A stretch of 26,651 nucleotides of DNA from NCBI GenBank assembly GCA_042088965.1, contig JBELLC010000033.1:1-26651 (forward strand). Reading direction: 5' to 3'. This DNA is from TMED26 sp042088965 (GTDB lineage Bacteria; Pseudomonadota; Alphaproteobacteria; Thalassobaculales; Thalassobaculaceae). This document shows, piece after piece, positions 6,966 to 15,005 of this stretch (the stretch's first letter is position 1; the number at the start of each line of letters is the position of its first letter). The notes beneath the pieces are model-generated. The model made no database searches. It was not told where the DNA came from and saw only the letters and a list, made by a program, of their open reading frames with translations. Made by a program: the position numbers and the translations under genes.

Positions 6966-6975
6966 GATTTAACGG
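6959..6975. terminator. Hairpin containing the stop codons of two convergent genes
   Basis: CCGTTAA (6959-6965) and TTAACGG (6969-6975) form a perfect 7-bp inverted repeat with a GAT loop. The TAA of the VOC gene and the TAA (minus strand) of the SDR gene are both in the stem. It could act as a bidirectional barrier to transcription, although no T-tract follows on either strand. Confidence 0.3.
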
Positions 6976-7754
6976 ATTGGCGTTGTGGCACCTTTGGCCG
7001 GTAAACACGCCATCAGCCGGCCCAGCCATTCAGCAGGCAGCGCCTGCATTAGCCGGGCCACCGCAAGCATTATCCAAGGAAAAACAATCCGGCCATGATT
7101 GCGGGCTAGGCGGCGCGCAATGATGGCCGCGGCACGGTTTGCTGGCATTAAAAACGGCATTGGGAAGTTATTTGCATCTGTCATCGCGGTTTTTACATAG
7201 CCGGGACAGATGACGGATAATTTGACACCTTGCTGCGCTAAATTTGGCCGCAACCCTTCGCCTAAGGTTTTCACTGCCGCTTTTGATGCGCAATAGGCTG
7301 GTGCATTAGGGAGTCCCATGAATCCAGCGATTGAACTTATAATGGCGATCTGGCCCTTTTGGCGGAGGGTCATTGCCTCAATTGCGGGGAAGATGGTATT
7401 TAAGACGCCATCAATATTAACGTCAAAAATCTGCCTGACCTGCTCATATCCCTCCTGACCATCGGCGGTACCGCCAGAGACACCCGCGTTGGCAATCACC
7501 AGATCAAGAGGGGCGTGCTGATCGCTGCTGGCGATCCATTGGCGCATGCCATTGGTATCGGTGACATCCATCACTGCGACCTGAACCGATGCGCCTTTCT
7601 GACGGCAGCGGGTTGCAATATCATTTAGCCGATCTGCGTTGCGGGCTGTCAAAAACAGTGTCTGGCCGGGGGCCGCGTATTGCAGCGCAAGGGCGGCGCC
7701 TATGCCGCTGTTCGCACCCGTGATTAAAATCGACTGTCGCTGCTGTCTGGCCAT
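6969..7754 (-). CDS. Short-chain dehydrogenase/reductase (SDR)
   Basis: This 261-aa classical SDR has the nucleotide-binding TGANSGIG at residues 12-19, the structural motif ANAG, the catalytic Ser region (AIISSIAGF) and the active-site YCASKAA (YxxxK). Enzymes of this type reduce or oxidise carbonyl/hydroxyl groups with NAD(P)H. The specific substrate is unknown. The C-terminal part, with hydrophobic and basic stretches (PWIMLAVARLMQALP), suggests membrane association. I chose the ATG at 7754, since longer versions of the frame read through the N run into non-coding sequence. Only a weak ribosome site is seen. If the adjoining gap is removed (see the 18-base repeat), about 110 nt separate this start from the divergent yicC. 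Confidence 0.9.
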   Translation of the reverse strand: MARQQRQSILITGANSGIGAALALQYAAPGQTLFLTARNADRLNDIATRCRQKGASVQVAVMDVTDTNGMRQWIASSDQHAPLDLVIANAGVSGGTADGQEGYEQVRQIFDVNIDGVLNTIFPAIEAMTLRQKGQIAIISSIAGFMGLPNAPAYCASKAAVKTLGEGLRPNLAQQGVKLSVICPGYVKTAMTDANNFPMPFLMPANRAAAIIARRLARNHGRIVFPWIMLAVARLMQALPAEWLGRLMACLPAKGATTPIR

Positions 7755-7758
7755 GAGC

Positions 7759-7776
7759 ACGTCTTTCTTAAGGTGA
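7759..7776. repeat. 18-base contig-end repeat, left copy
   Basis: ACGTCTTTCTTAAGGTGA ends exactly at the N run and is repeated as the first 18 bases after it (7877-7894). This points to two overlapping contigs that were scaffolded without merging. Confidence 0.85.
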
Positions 7777-7876
7777 NNNNNNNNNNNNNNNNNNNNNNNN
7801 NNNNNNNNNNNNNNNNNNNNNNNNNNNNNNNNNNNNNNNNNNNNNNNNNNNNNNNNNNNNNNNNNNNNNNNNNNNN
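7777..7876. other. Assembly gap 2 (100 N), probably artificial
   Basis: A run of exactly 100 N flanked on both sides by the same 18 bases. The true sequence is probably continuous, with one copy of the 18-mer and no missing DNA. Confidence 0.85.
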
Positions 7877-7894
7877 ACGTCTTTCTTAAGGTGA
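7877..7894. repeat. 18-base contig-end repeat, right copy
   Basis: Identical to 7759-7776. It starts at the first base after the N run. Confidence 0.85.
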
Positions 7895-7982
7895 TAGCTT
7901 GTTGCACCATTATCCCTTAAATATAGTTTTCAGACCAAGGTGCCAAAGATTATTCAACGGCATCTGGTGAAAGGGTGCTGTG

Positions 7983-8891
7983 ATGACGGTTAAAAGTATG
8001 ACTGGATTTGGCCGTGATGGCGGGCAGGTAGATCTGGGAGATGAGGTTTTTGCTGATTGGACTTGGGAGATTAAATCAGTCAACGCCAAAGGCTTAGACA
8101 TTCGCTTTCGTTTACCGCACGGCTATGAGGACATGGAAACGACGGCCCGCCGGGTTTTAGATCAAAATCTCGCCCGCGGCGCTGTGAATGTACAGTTATC
8201 GGTGGCCCTTAACACCGGCCCCGCCGCCATGGCGGTCAATGAGACAATGTTATCGCATATTCTGGATTTACAGGCTCGCTACGAGGCGACAGGTCGGGTT
8301 TTCCCCTCGCCGCCGCGTCTCGATACATTGCTTGGCCTACGCGGCATGCTGGAGATGGCAGAGCGAGATATCAGCGATGATCAGCGCCAAAATATTGTCA
8401 CCGCCATGCAGGATAGTCTGTGCCGCGCACTTGAGCAACTTGAGGCGGCGCGGGCAGATGAAGGTCAGCGTCTAGAGACCGTTTTACAAAGCCAGCTGGT
8501 GGAAATGAAGGCATTGACAGATGCAGCACACGCGCGTGCTGCCAGCCAGCCTGAAACCCTAAAATCACGACTTGTCGAACAGCTTGCTTTGTTGATGGAT
8601 GCGACGCCGCCGATTAGCGAAGATCGCTTGGCGCAAGAATTAGCCTTATTGGCGACAAAGGCAGATGTGCGTGAGGAAATTGACCGTTTATTGGCGCATA
8701 TCGCTGCTGGTCGTGATCTGCTAGACACCGCCGAGCCTGTCGGCCGGCGACTGGACTTCCTCTGTCAGGAATTAAACCGAGAGGCGAACACCCTATGCTC
8801 AAAAGCGGTAGATTTAGAGCTCACCCGCATTGGTATGGAGCTCAAAAGCCGAATTGAGCAATTCCGTGAACAAATACAGAATGTCGAATAG
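7983..8891 (+). CDS. yicC: YicC-family endoribonuclease
   Basis: This 302-aa protein has the YicC N-terminal domain beginning VKSMTGFGR, followed by the family block WEIKSVNAKGLDIRFRLP. It ends in the DUF1732-type C-terminus with VGRRLDFLCQELNREANTLCSKA and a final ELKSRIEQFREQIQNVE. YicC proteins are conserved in most bacteria, and the E. coli member has been described as an endoribonuclease affecting small RNA levels. I chose the ATG at 7983 over the overlapping GTG at 7980 because AGGG (7972-7975) is then 7 nt away. It is followed 11 nt later by gmk, a pairing seen in many Proteobacteria, and the two are surely cotranscribed. Confidence 0.93.
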   Translation: MTVKSMTGFGRDGGQVDLGDEVFADWTWEIKSVNAKGLDIRFRLPHGYEDMETTARRVLDQNLARGAVNVQLSVALNTGPAAMAVNETMLSHILDLQARYEATGRVFPSPPRLDTLLGLRGMLEMAERDISDDQRQNIVTAMQDSLCRALEQLEAARADEGQRLETVLQSQLVEMKALTDAAHARAASQPETLKSRLVEQLALLMDATPPISEDRLAQELALLATKADVREEIDRLLAHIAAGRDLLDTAEPVGRRLDFLCQELNREANTLCSKAVDLELTRIGMELKSRIEQFREQIQNVE

Positions 8892-8902
8892 ATGGGCCTG
8901 CG

Positions 8903-9544
8903 ATGACGAACGATACGACGATCACACGACGCGGTTTGATGCTGGTCTTATCATCGCCGTCAGGCGCTGGTAAAACCTCTATCTCGCGCGCGCTCTTGGA
9001 ACAGGATGAGGCCTTGACCTTGTCTGTGTCGGCGACCACCCGGCCACGCCGACCAGGTGAGGTTCACGGGCGTGATTATCTGTTTGTTGACCCGCAAGCG
9101 TTCACCTTGATGATCAATCGCCGGGAGCTGCTAGAGCATGCAAAAGTGTTCGGCAATTATTACGGTACCCCCCGCCAACAGGTTGAACAAACGCTGCAAC
9201 AAGGCAGTGATGTGCTATTTGATATCGATTGGCAGGGGACGCAACAAATGGCGGATCAGGCTCGTGCTGATCTGGTCAGTGTCTTCATTTTACCACCATC
9301 AACAGCAGAGCTGGAGCGTCGCCTGCGCAGCCGTGCCCAAGACAGTGCCGCGGTAGTTGCCGAACGGATGTCAAAAGCGGCAGATGAAATCAGTCATTAC
9401 CGTGAGTATGACTATATCGTTGTTAATCATGATATCGCTGCAAGTGTGGCCCAGGTGCGGGCCATTTTGGTGGCGGAACGTTTGCGCCGTGACCGCCAAC
9501 TTGGCTTAACTGACTTTGTGAAATACCTTCGTCAGGGTCATTAA
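8903..9544 (+). CDS. gmk: Guanylate kinase
   Basis: This 213-aa cytosolic enzyme phosphorylates GMP (and dGMP) to the diphosphate with ATP and is essential for nucleotide supply. The P-loop is SPSGAGKT (residues 18-25). The GMP-binding region includes TTRPRRPGEVHGRDYLFVD and the conserved NYYGTPRQQVE. The IDWQGTQQ segment corresponds to the Walker B/GMP site, and the lid has an RLRSRAQDS arginine patch. The length is normal for the family. The last four bases (TTAA, 9541-9544) hold both its own stop and that of the convergent rsmA, so the two genes overlap by their stop codons. The ribosome site is weak, and translation may be coupled to yicC. Confidence 0.95.
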   Translation: MTNDTTITRRGLMLVLSSPSGAGKTSISRALLEQDEALTLSVSATTRPRRPGEVHGRDYLFVDPQAFTLMINRRELLEHAKVFGNYYGTPRQQVEQTLQQGSDVLFDIDWQGTQQMADQARADLVSVFILPPSTAELERRLRSRAQDSAAVVAERMSKAADEISHYREYDYIVVNHDIAASVAQVRAILVAERLRRDRQLGLTDFVKYLRQGH

Positions 9545-10392
9545 ACAGCTTGATGATCGAGGGTTTGCGCAATCCGGCAAAAGTCTTCAATGGATAACTC
9601 TTCGGGGCGCGCTTGGGGGTTTATACCGGCCTTTTCAAGCATCTCAGTGCCGCCAAGGCTGCGTAAACTTGCCCGCAGCATTTTTCGCCGCTGGCCAAAC
9701 GCCGCAGCTGTCAGGCGTTCGAGGGTGGCCTGATTGGCAGGCGCCAAGGGCTGCTCTCGGGGGATCAGGCGAACCACGGTTGAGGTTACTTTGGGCGGCG
9801 GTGTAAAGGCGCTTGCAGGCAGGTCAAAAAGCTTTTCCGCTTTGGTCAACCAGCCGACCAGAACTGAAAGTCGACCAAAGGCGGGGCTACCAGGGATCGC
9901 CACCAAACGGTCAGCCACTTCACGCTGAAACATTAATGTCATCGAGGCAATATCCTCAAGCTGTCCGAGCCAGCCGATCAACAATTGCGTGGCAATATTA
10001 TAGGGTAAATTCGCCGCAATTCTGATCGGCGCTGGTCCAAGGTCTGAAAGATTTATCCGACTTGCATCGGCGAGATGAACCGTGAGGCGGTTACCTGCCG
10101 CCACTGTCAGCGTTTCAAGGGCGCCAACAGCGCGGGGGTCTTTTTCAACCGCCACCAAACGCTCTGCACCTTCCAGCAAAAGACCACGGGTCAGGCCACC
10201 AGGCCCAGGCCCAATTTCAACAATCGTTCCCTTTTCCAGCGGGCCAGCGGCACGCGCAATCCGTCTTGTCAGGTTGAGATCGAGCAGAAAATTTTGTCCC
10301 AAATGTTTGCGCGCAGACAGTTGATGATCGGCAATGACTTTTCTGAGGGGCGGCAAATCTGCAACCGCTTGATTCGTCTCGGCATGGCTCAT
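9541..10392 (-). CDS. rsmA: 16S rRNA (adenine(1518)-N(6)/adenine(1519)-N(6))-dimethyltransferase
   Basis: This is a 283-aa member of the KsgA/RsmA family, which dimethylates two adjacent adenosines in the 3' hairpin of 16S rRNA during small-subunit maturation. The N-terminal signature ARKHLGQNFLLD, the SAM-binding motif IVEIGPGPGGLT (residues 57-68) and the catalytic NLPYN (128-132) are all present. The C-terminal small domain, with FGQRRKMLRASL, is typical. It is the last gene of the lptF-lptG-lptD-surA-pdxA-rsmA unit. Its ATG overlaps the pdxA stop by 4 nt (ATGA), which implies coupled translation. The same pdxA-rsmA coupling is widespread in Proteobacteria. Confidence 0.96.
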   Translation of the reverse strand: MSHAETNQAVADLPPLRKVIADHQLSARKHLGQNFLLDLNLTRRIARAAGPLEKGTIVEIGPGPGGLTRGLLLEGAERLVAVEKDPRAVGALETLTVAAGNRLTVHLADASRINLSDLGPAPIRIAANLPYNIATQLLIGWLGQLEDIASMTLMFQREVADRLVAIPGSPAFGRLSVLVGWLTKAEKLFDLPASAFTPPPKVTSTVVRLIPREQPLAPANQATLERLTAAAFGQRRKMLRASLRSLGGTEMLEKAGINPQARPEELSIEDFCRIAQTLDHQAV

Positions 10393-11414
10393 GTGACAGA
10401 AAACTGCTGGCGATGACGTGCCATATCGCGCGCGGTCTCAATCGCAGCAATCATGCTGCGTGGATCGGCTTGCCCTGTGCCGGCAATGCTCAATGCGGTG
10501 CCATGGTCAGGCGAGGTGCGAATGAAAGGCAGTCCCAGTGTGATATTCACACCACGCCAAAAATCAATGGTTTTCAGGGGAATAAGGGCCTGGTCATGAT
10601 ACATACACATGGCCACATCAAAGTTGTCGCGATTATCGGCATGAAACAGACTGTCAGCAGCGAATGGCCCACTGGCGGCGATGCCGTCCTGTTGCAGTTG
10701 CTGGATCGCAGGCATGATGATCTCAATTTCTTCACGGCCAATGCTGCCCGCTTCGCCCGCATGTGGGTTCAACCCTGTGAATGCCAAGCGTGGGTGCGCA
10801 ATGCCGAGGTCACGTTGCAAGGCAGCCGCTGTAATGCGCCCGGCGGCGCTAATGTTAGCCACGCTTAAAGCGGCAGGTACCTGTGCCAGCGGGAGGTGAA
10901 TGGTAATCGGCACGACTCGCAATCCCGGGACCGCTAACATCATGACACTTTTACCAACGCCGCCAAGATGGGCCAAAAACTCTGTATGGCCGGGATAGTC
11001 AAAACCTGCCTGGTAAAGAACGCTTTTCTGGATCGGATTGGTTACCAGCGCGCAGGCATTGCCTGTTAGCACATGATCTACGCCATCACGGATGGCTTGA
11101 ATAACAGCCGGTCCATTCACGCTATTAGGCTGTCCGGGGACAGGCGGGCTGACAAAGTCAACAGGCAGCACAGGCAATTCATTTGACTGCGCACTGAGGG
11201 CTTGGTCAGGATCGTCGATCGGTAAAATCTTCAAGGGCCATTGGTGTGCGGTGATGAGCGCAGCAAGACGATCTGGCGCGTCAAGGAGTGCAAAACTTGG
11301 CAGATCAGGCCGCCACAGTTTTGCTTTGGCAATAATCTCTGCGCCAACGCCTGCAGGTTCACCGCAGGTGATGATAATGGGCCGAACGGGTGGCTCTGTT
11401 GCCTGTGCCGTCAT
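10389..11414 (-). CDS. pdxA: 4-hydroxythreonine-4-phosphate dehydrogenase
   Basis: This 341-aa enzyme of pyridoxal 5'-phosphate synthesis (DXP-dependent route) oxidises 4-phosphohydroxy-L-threonine to an aminoketone that PdxJ condenses. Seen motifs are CGEPAGVGAEI near the N-terminus, the metal-binding histidine in YPGHTEFLA, the substrate loop LNPHAGE, and MYHDQALIPLK near the C-terminus, then RTSPDHGTAL. I chose the ATG at 11414, which is 4 nt after the surA stop. The frame extends to a TTG at 11435, but that would overlap surA and lacks a ribosome site. pdxA between surA and rsmA is a very common order. Confidence 0.95.
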   Translation of the reverse strand: MTAQATEPPVRPIIITCGEPAGVGAEIIAKAKLWRPDLPSFALLDAPDRLAALITAHQWPLKILPIDDPDQALSAQSNELPVLPVDFVSPPVPGQPNSVNGPAVIQAIRDGVDHVLTGNACALVTNPIQKSVLYQAGFDYPGHTEFLAHLGGVGKSVMMLAVPGLRVVPITIHLPLAQVPAALSVANISAAGRITAAALQRDLGIAHPRLAFTGLNPHAGEAGSIGREEIEIIMPAIQQLQQDGIAASGPFAADSLFHADNRDNFDVAMCMYHDQALIPLKTIDFWRGVNITLGLPFIRTSPDHGTALSIAGTGQADPRSMIAAIETARDMARHRQQFSVT

Positions 11415-11418
11415 CAGA

Positions 11419-12723
11419 TTAAACCCGCCGATCAATCGTTGCCATCCGCCGTAAATCCATCATGTATTGGCGGGCATAATTCTGTAGACGCTCATTTTCT
11501 AAGCGCTGGCGAAATTGATCGCGGGTGGGCAGTTTACGCTGATTTACGTCTCGGGCACAGACCATCAATACCATCAAGCCTGTCGGCATTTGAAGGGGGG
11601 CTGTGGTTGATCCTGTGGGCAGATTGATCACTTGATCGCGCAGTTTGGGGGCCAGCTCGCCGACCGCCAAGGTGCCAAGGTCAGGGCTGGCGGGGGTATC
11701 GATGGCTTTGGCTTGTTCGCGGATGTCATCGCAGGAGCGGGCATTCTCGCTGACCTGGTCGGCGATGGCCTGTTGGCGGGCTTTTGTGGCGGCATCAGCA
11801 GATGTTTTTAACGGCACAAAAAGCTGCGCCAAGGTGACCTTGTCCAGCAAGGGATTTGCGGCATTACGAACCTGCCGGTCGTCTAGCCGCAAAATATGAT
11901 AACCAAGAATAGTTCGAATAGGGGCGCTGATCTGGCCAATTTCTAATGTCGCAGCAGCGGCATCTAAACGCGGATGTAGACGTTGAGAGGCCAGCCACCC
12001 CAGACTGCCGCCATCGGCGGCTGTTGGTCCCTGTGAGCGCTCTCGCGCGGCATCAGCAAAATTGCCACCAGCGCGCAGCTGTTCGGCCAATTGCGCAGCG
12101 TTACGTTTGACCTCGGCCTCCTCCTCAGGATCAGCCACTGGCAGCAGGATTTCAGACAGCAAATTTTGTGGTTTGCTCAGATTTGACTCGAAAAGACCAA
12201 GAGCGTCGTCAATATCAGCTTGACTGATCTGCGTTTGTCGGCGGAATTTCATAGCCACCAAACGCGACCAGGCGATTTCCGCCTTTAGCTGACGGTCGAT
12301 TGTGCGTAAAGCGACCTTTTGGCGGGTCAATCGTGCTCTCAGGTCGGCGACGGATGTCTGGTTGCGGCGGGCAACATCAACCCAAGCCTTTTGCAGGTCG
12401 GTGTCGTTAATGTCAATCGACAGACGTTGGGCTTCTTGCAGTTTCAATTCCTCGTCAATCAGGGCGCGCAGGACCCGGCGTGCCAACTGGCGGCGCATCT
12501 GCGGCGTTATTTTCCGGCCAGATGTCGCAGCGAGAAGATTGATCCGGGCGGTCAAATCTTGCTGGGAAATCACCCGTTCATTGACAACCGCTGCGATTCG
12601 CCCCAGGGCATCCATTGATTGCGCTTGTGTTGATCCATTGATAGCGGGGAGCGCGCTAAAGCCCGCAACGAAAAGCATTGTCAGAAACCATAGCTGCGCG
12701 GTTACTTTCACTTTTTGCAGCAT
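11419..12723 (-). CDS. surA: Periplasmic chaperone / peptidyl-prolyl isomerase SurA
   Basis: This 434-aa secreted protein has an N-terminal signal peptide (basic KVK, then a hydrophobic stretch to about residue 35, AQA-type cleavage region). The SurA N-terminal chaperone domain follows, starting IAAVVNERVISQQDL. A parvulin domain comes next (about residues 185-290, with LLSEILLPV and DGGSLGWLASQRLHPRLDAA). A second, degenerate parvulin-like region ends at LMVLMVCARD. In E. coli SurA escorts outer-membrane proteins, LptD included, which fits its position directly after lptD. The start is supported by GGGAAG just upstream. It sits 64 nt downstream of lptD, with pdxA 4 nt after it. Confidence 0.93.
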   Translation of the reverse strand: MLQKVKVTAQLWFLTMLFVAGFSALPAINGSTQAQSMDALGRIAAVVNERVISQQDLTARINLLAATSGRKITPQMRRQLARRVLRALIDEELKLQEAQRLSIDINDTDLQKAWVDVARRNQTSVADLRARLTRQKVALRTIDRQLKAEIAWSRLVAMKFRRQTQISQADIDDALGLFESNLSKPQNLLSEILLPVADPEEEAEVKRNAAQLAEQLRAGGNFADAARERSQGPTAADGGSLGWLASQRLHPRLDAAAATLEIGQISAPIRTILGYHILRLDDRQVRNAANPLLDKVTLAQLFVPLKTSADAATKARQQAIADQVSENARSCDDIREQAKAIDTPASPDLGTLAVGELAPKLRDQVINLPTGSTTAPLQMPTGLMVLMVCARDVNQRKLPTRDQFRQRLENERLQNYARQYMMDLRRMATIDRRV

Positions 12724-12787
12724 TATCTTCCCACTTGCCTGTTACCTCTAAGCTTTGGTTTACTTTGAAAAGCCTGATCTGTCACAG

Positions 12788-15004
12788 CTATTTCCCGTCT
12801 TGTGCATTCAGCGCCAAATTACCGAGATTGGTGAAGTTTATCCGAAATAGGACTGATGTATCAGGCTCAATTTCCTCATCGTGGACATCGGTATGCTCGA
12901 TATCAATCCCAAAGGTAAAACACTCATCGCCATAGTTGACCCCAATCACGGCTTCTCGGGCATTATTTTCGCCGCCTGAAAAGTCGTGCACCAAACGCAG
13001 TTTTGCCGACCAAAAATCACTGAGTTGGGCCCGCATAGACAGGGCGACTTGCTCATTTTCGTCGATATCGCTTTGTCCTGTTGCGTCATTCACCAAGACA
13101 TAGTCGACGCCGACGCCAAAGGCGGCATTATTATACACTAAACCAAGTTCGTTGCGGCGGTTGGTAAAGGTATGTTGATCCAATCGGAAGCGATAGCTGG
13201 CATTGATATTGGCGCTCGGGGCCATCGTGATACGGCCCACATAATCGGATCGGCGGCGCGCCAAACCGGAGCCGTCTTGAAACGGCGGCTCTCCTGCAAT
13301 GCGCTGACTTTGGCCAATGAAAAAGCTTGATCCCCGGCCACCATCGCCGCGAACCGCCATGGAGACACCATAATCAATATAAGAGCCTGTGGTGACACGA
13401 TCACGGCCGTTAAACCGATTGAGACGAAACAGTGTGGTTTCATCAAATTCAAAGTCCTGGCTGTCCTCATTTGGGATTTCAGCTTTATTGCCGTCGCTTG
13501 GCCCGGCAACAGCCATCACAATCGGCTCAATAATTTGGGTGTAATTGGGGCCACGACGCACCAGGGGAAGTCGCCATTCCAGTGCCAATTGCGGAAAGCT
13601 ACGGACCGATGTTTCGTTGTCAATCAAGGCGCCACTCGGCGTCGTATAATCGTCAATTTGATAGGCATCGTTGGTAACTTTTGCGGTCAAGGTGATGATT
13701 TCGCCGGCAGCGCTAATGTAAGGAAGCCGATAGCCAATGTCTTGCGACAGACGGTTGCTGGTCACTTCAGATTCACCGGCAAGTGCAACCACGCTGGTGT
13801 TTGCAAGCAGGTAACCGCCAAAGCGATCCTCATCGCTGACAAAATCATATTCAAATAACGGCGCGGCAACGGGGGCATTTTTGCCAATATCATCGGCCTC
13901 TAAGCCCTGGAATTGATATGCGCCAATGCTGGTATAATCGTTACCGAAAAAGCCTTCGGCAAATATCCGGCTGGTTAAGGTTGTCGCACTATCAAGTTTA
14001 AAGCGCCGTAAATAGGTCCGATTGCTGCTCCGCTCAAGGTCAAAGCCAGCACGCCAATTGGCGTCAAGGGAAAACCGACCGCTCAAATCAATGCTGCCTT
14101 TGGCCGACATATCGCCGGTGCTAAAGCCATTTTCGGAATCGTCCAGAAAGCCAAGTGTGCCGGCAAAATCGAGTTCACCATAGCCAAGGTGCTGGCGATA
14201 GCGCGCATTCAGGACGCCGCCAGCTTCGCTATAGATGATCGGTTCAATTTGAAGATCACGATCAGGTGCCAGGGCCCAGTAGTGTGGCATGCCAACGATG
14301 CTGCCTAATTGCTGTGTTTGCCCTAACCGCGGTGGCAAAAGGCCGGTCCGGCGATCGACCGACGGGTCTGGATGAAAAAAGAACGGCACATAGGCAATTG
14401 GTGTGCCCCAAAACTCTAACCAAGCATCCTTGTAGATGAGATCTTTTGCCGCCTCATCATGAATCACCGTTAAGGCTTTAATTTGCCACAGTGGCGGGCG
14501 CTCAGGATTATTGGGACACGCATTGCATGGCGAATAAACGCCAAAATCCATAACTTTTGATTGCCCGGCTTTGCGTGTTAACCGCCGCGCTGCAAAGCGC
14601 GAGCCGTCGGCAAGTACGGCCCGTAGGTTGAGAATAAAACCATCTTTTAACGCGCCATTTAATTCCAGATACTCCGCCGTCAAAACATCACCGCCTGGCT
14701 CCAGCAAAGCGACATTGCCGGTGGCCAAAACAATATTGCGTTCCTGATCAAAGGTGACTTGATCGGCACGCAGTAAGCGGTCGCCGTGGGTCAGCTCAAC
14801 GTCGCCGCGGGCGCTAATGGTTGCCAGTTCACGGTCATGCACGACTTCATCGGCGGTGATGTGGACAGGTTGGCGATCGTCAGCTGTAGTCTCGGGTTTA
14901 GCCGTCGTTGCAGCACCTGCAGGCAGGGTGGTGCTGGCGGCGATTACGATGCCCAACATGAAAGCCGGGGCCAGTTTCAATAGCCATCTGCTGTGCTGCA
15001 ACAT
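12788..15004 (-). CDS. lptD: LPS-assembly outer-membrane protein LptD
   Basis: This 738-aa beta-barrel protein inserts lipopolysaccharide into the outer leaflet. A signal peptide runs to about residue 32 (TTLPAGAA). An OstA/LptA-like periplasmic jellyroll follows, beginning VHITADEVVHDRELATISARGDVELTHG, and then the long barrel with the conserved EFWGTPIAYVPFFFHPDPSVDRRTGLLPP region. It has only three cysteines: Cys160 and Cys163 (SPCNACP) and Cys695 near the C-terminus (DECFTFG). E. coli LptD has four, in a different arrangement. I chose the ATG at 15004, since GGAGG is then 9 nt upstream and the lptG TGA is one base away. The in-frame ATG at 15013 abuts the GGAGG. Confidence 0.94.
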   Translation of the reverse strand: MLQHSRWLLKLAPAFMLGIVIAASTTLPAGAATTAKPETTADDRQPVHITADEVVHDRELATISARGDVELTHGDRLLRADQVTFDQERNIVLATGNVALLEPGGDVLTAEYLELNGALKDGFILNLRAVLADGSRFAARRLTRKAGQSKVMDFGVYSPCNACPNNPERPPLWQIKALTVIHDEAAKDLIYKDAWLEFWGTPIAYVPFFFHPDPSVDRRTGLLPPRLGQTQQLGSIVGMPHYWALAPDRDLQIEPIIYSEAGGVLNARYRQHLGYGELDFAGTLGFLDDSENGFSTGDMSAKGSIDLSGRFSLDANWRAGFDLERSSNRTYLRRFKLDSATTLTSRIFAEGFFGNDYTSIGAYQFQGLEADDIGKNAPVAAPLFEYDFVSDEDRFGGYLLANTSVVALAGESEVTSNRLSQDIGYRLPYISAAGEIITLTAKVTNDAYQIDDYTTPSGALIDNETSVRSFPQLALEWRLPLVRRGPNYTQIIEPIVMAVAGPSDGNKAEIPNEDSQDFEFDETTLFRLNRFNGRDRVTTGSYIDYGVSMAVRGDGGRGSSFFIGQSQRIAGEPPFQDGSGLARRRSDYVGRITMAPSANINASYRFRLDQHTFTNRRNELGLVYNNAAFGVGVDYVLVNDATGQSDIDENEQVALSMRAQLSDFWSAKLRLVHDFSGGENNAREAVIGVNYGDECFTFGIDIEHTDVHDEEIEPDTSVLFRINFTNLGNLALNAQDGK

Positions 15005-15005
15005 G

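Noticed and set aside
7755..7910. Longer N-terminus of the SDR read through gap 2
   Set aside because: The N run is probably artificial. The ATG at 7754 gives the normal SDR N-terminus, with TGANSGIG at residue 12.
11905..11920. TAGTTCGAATAGG resembling a tRNA T-arm
   Set aside because: It lies inside surA, and there is no cloverleaf around it.
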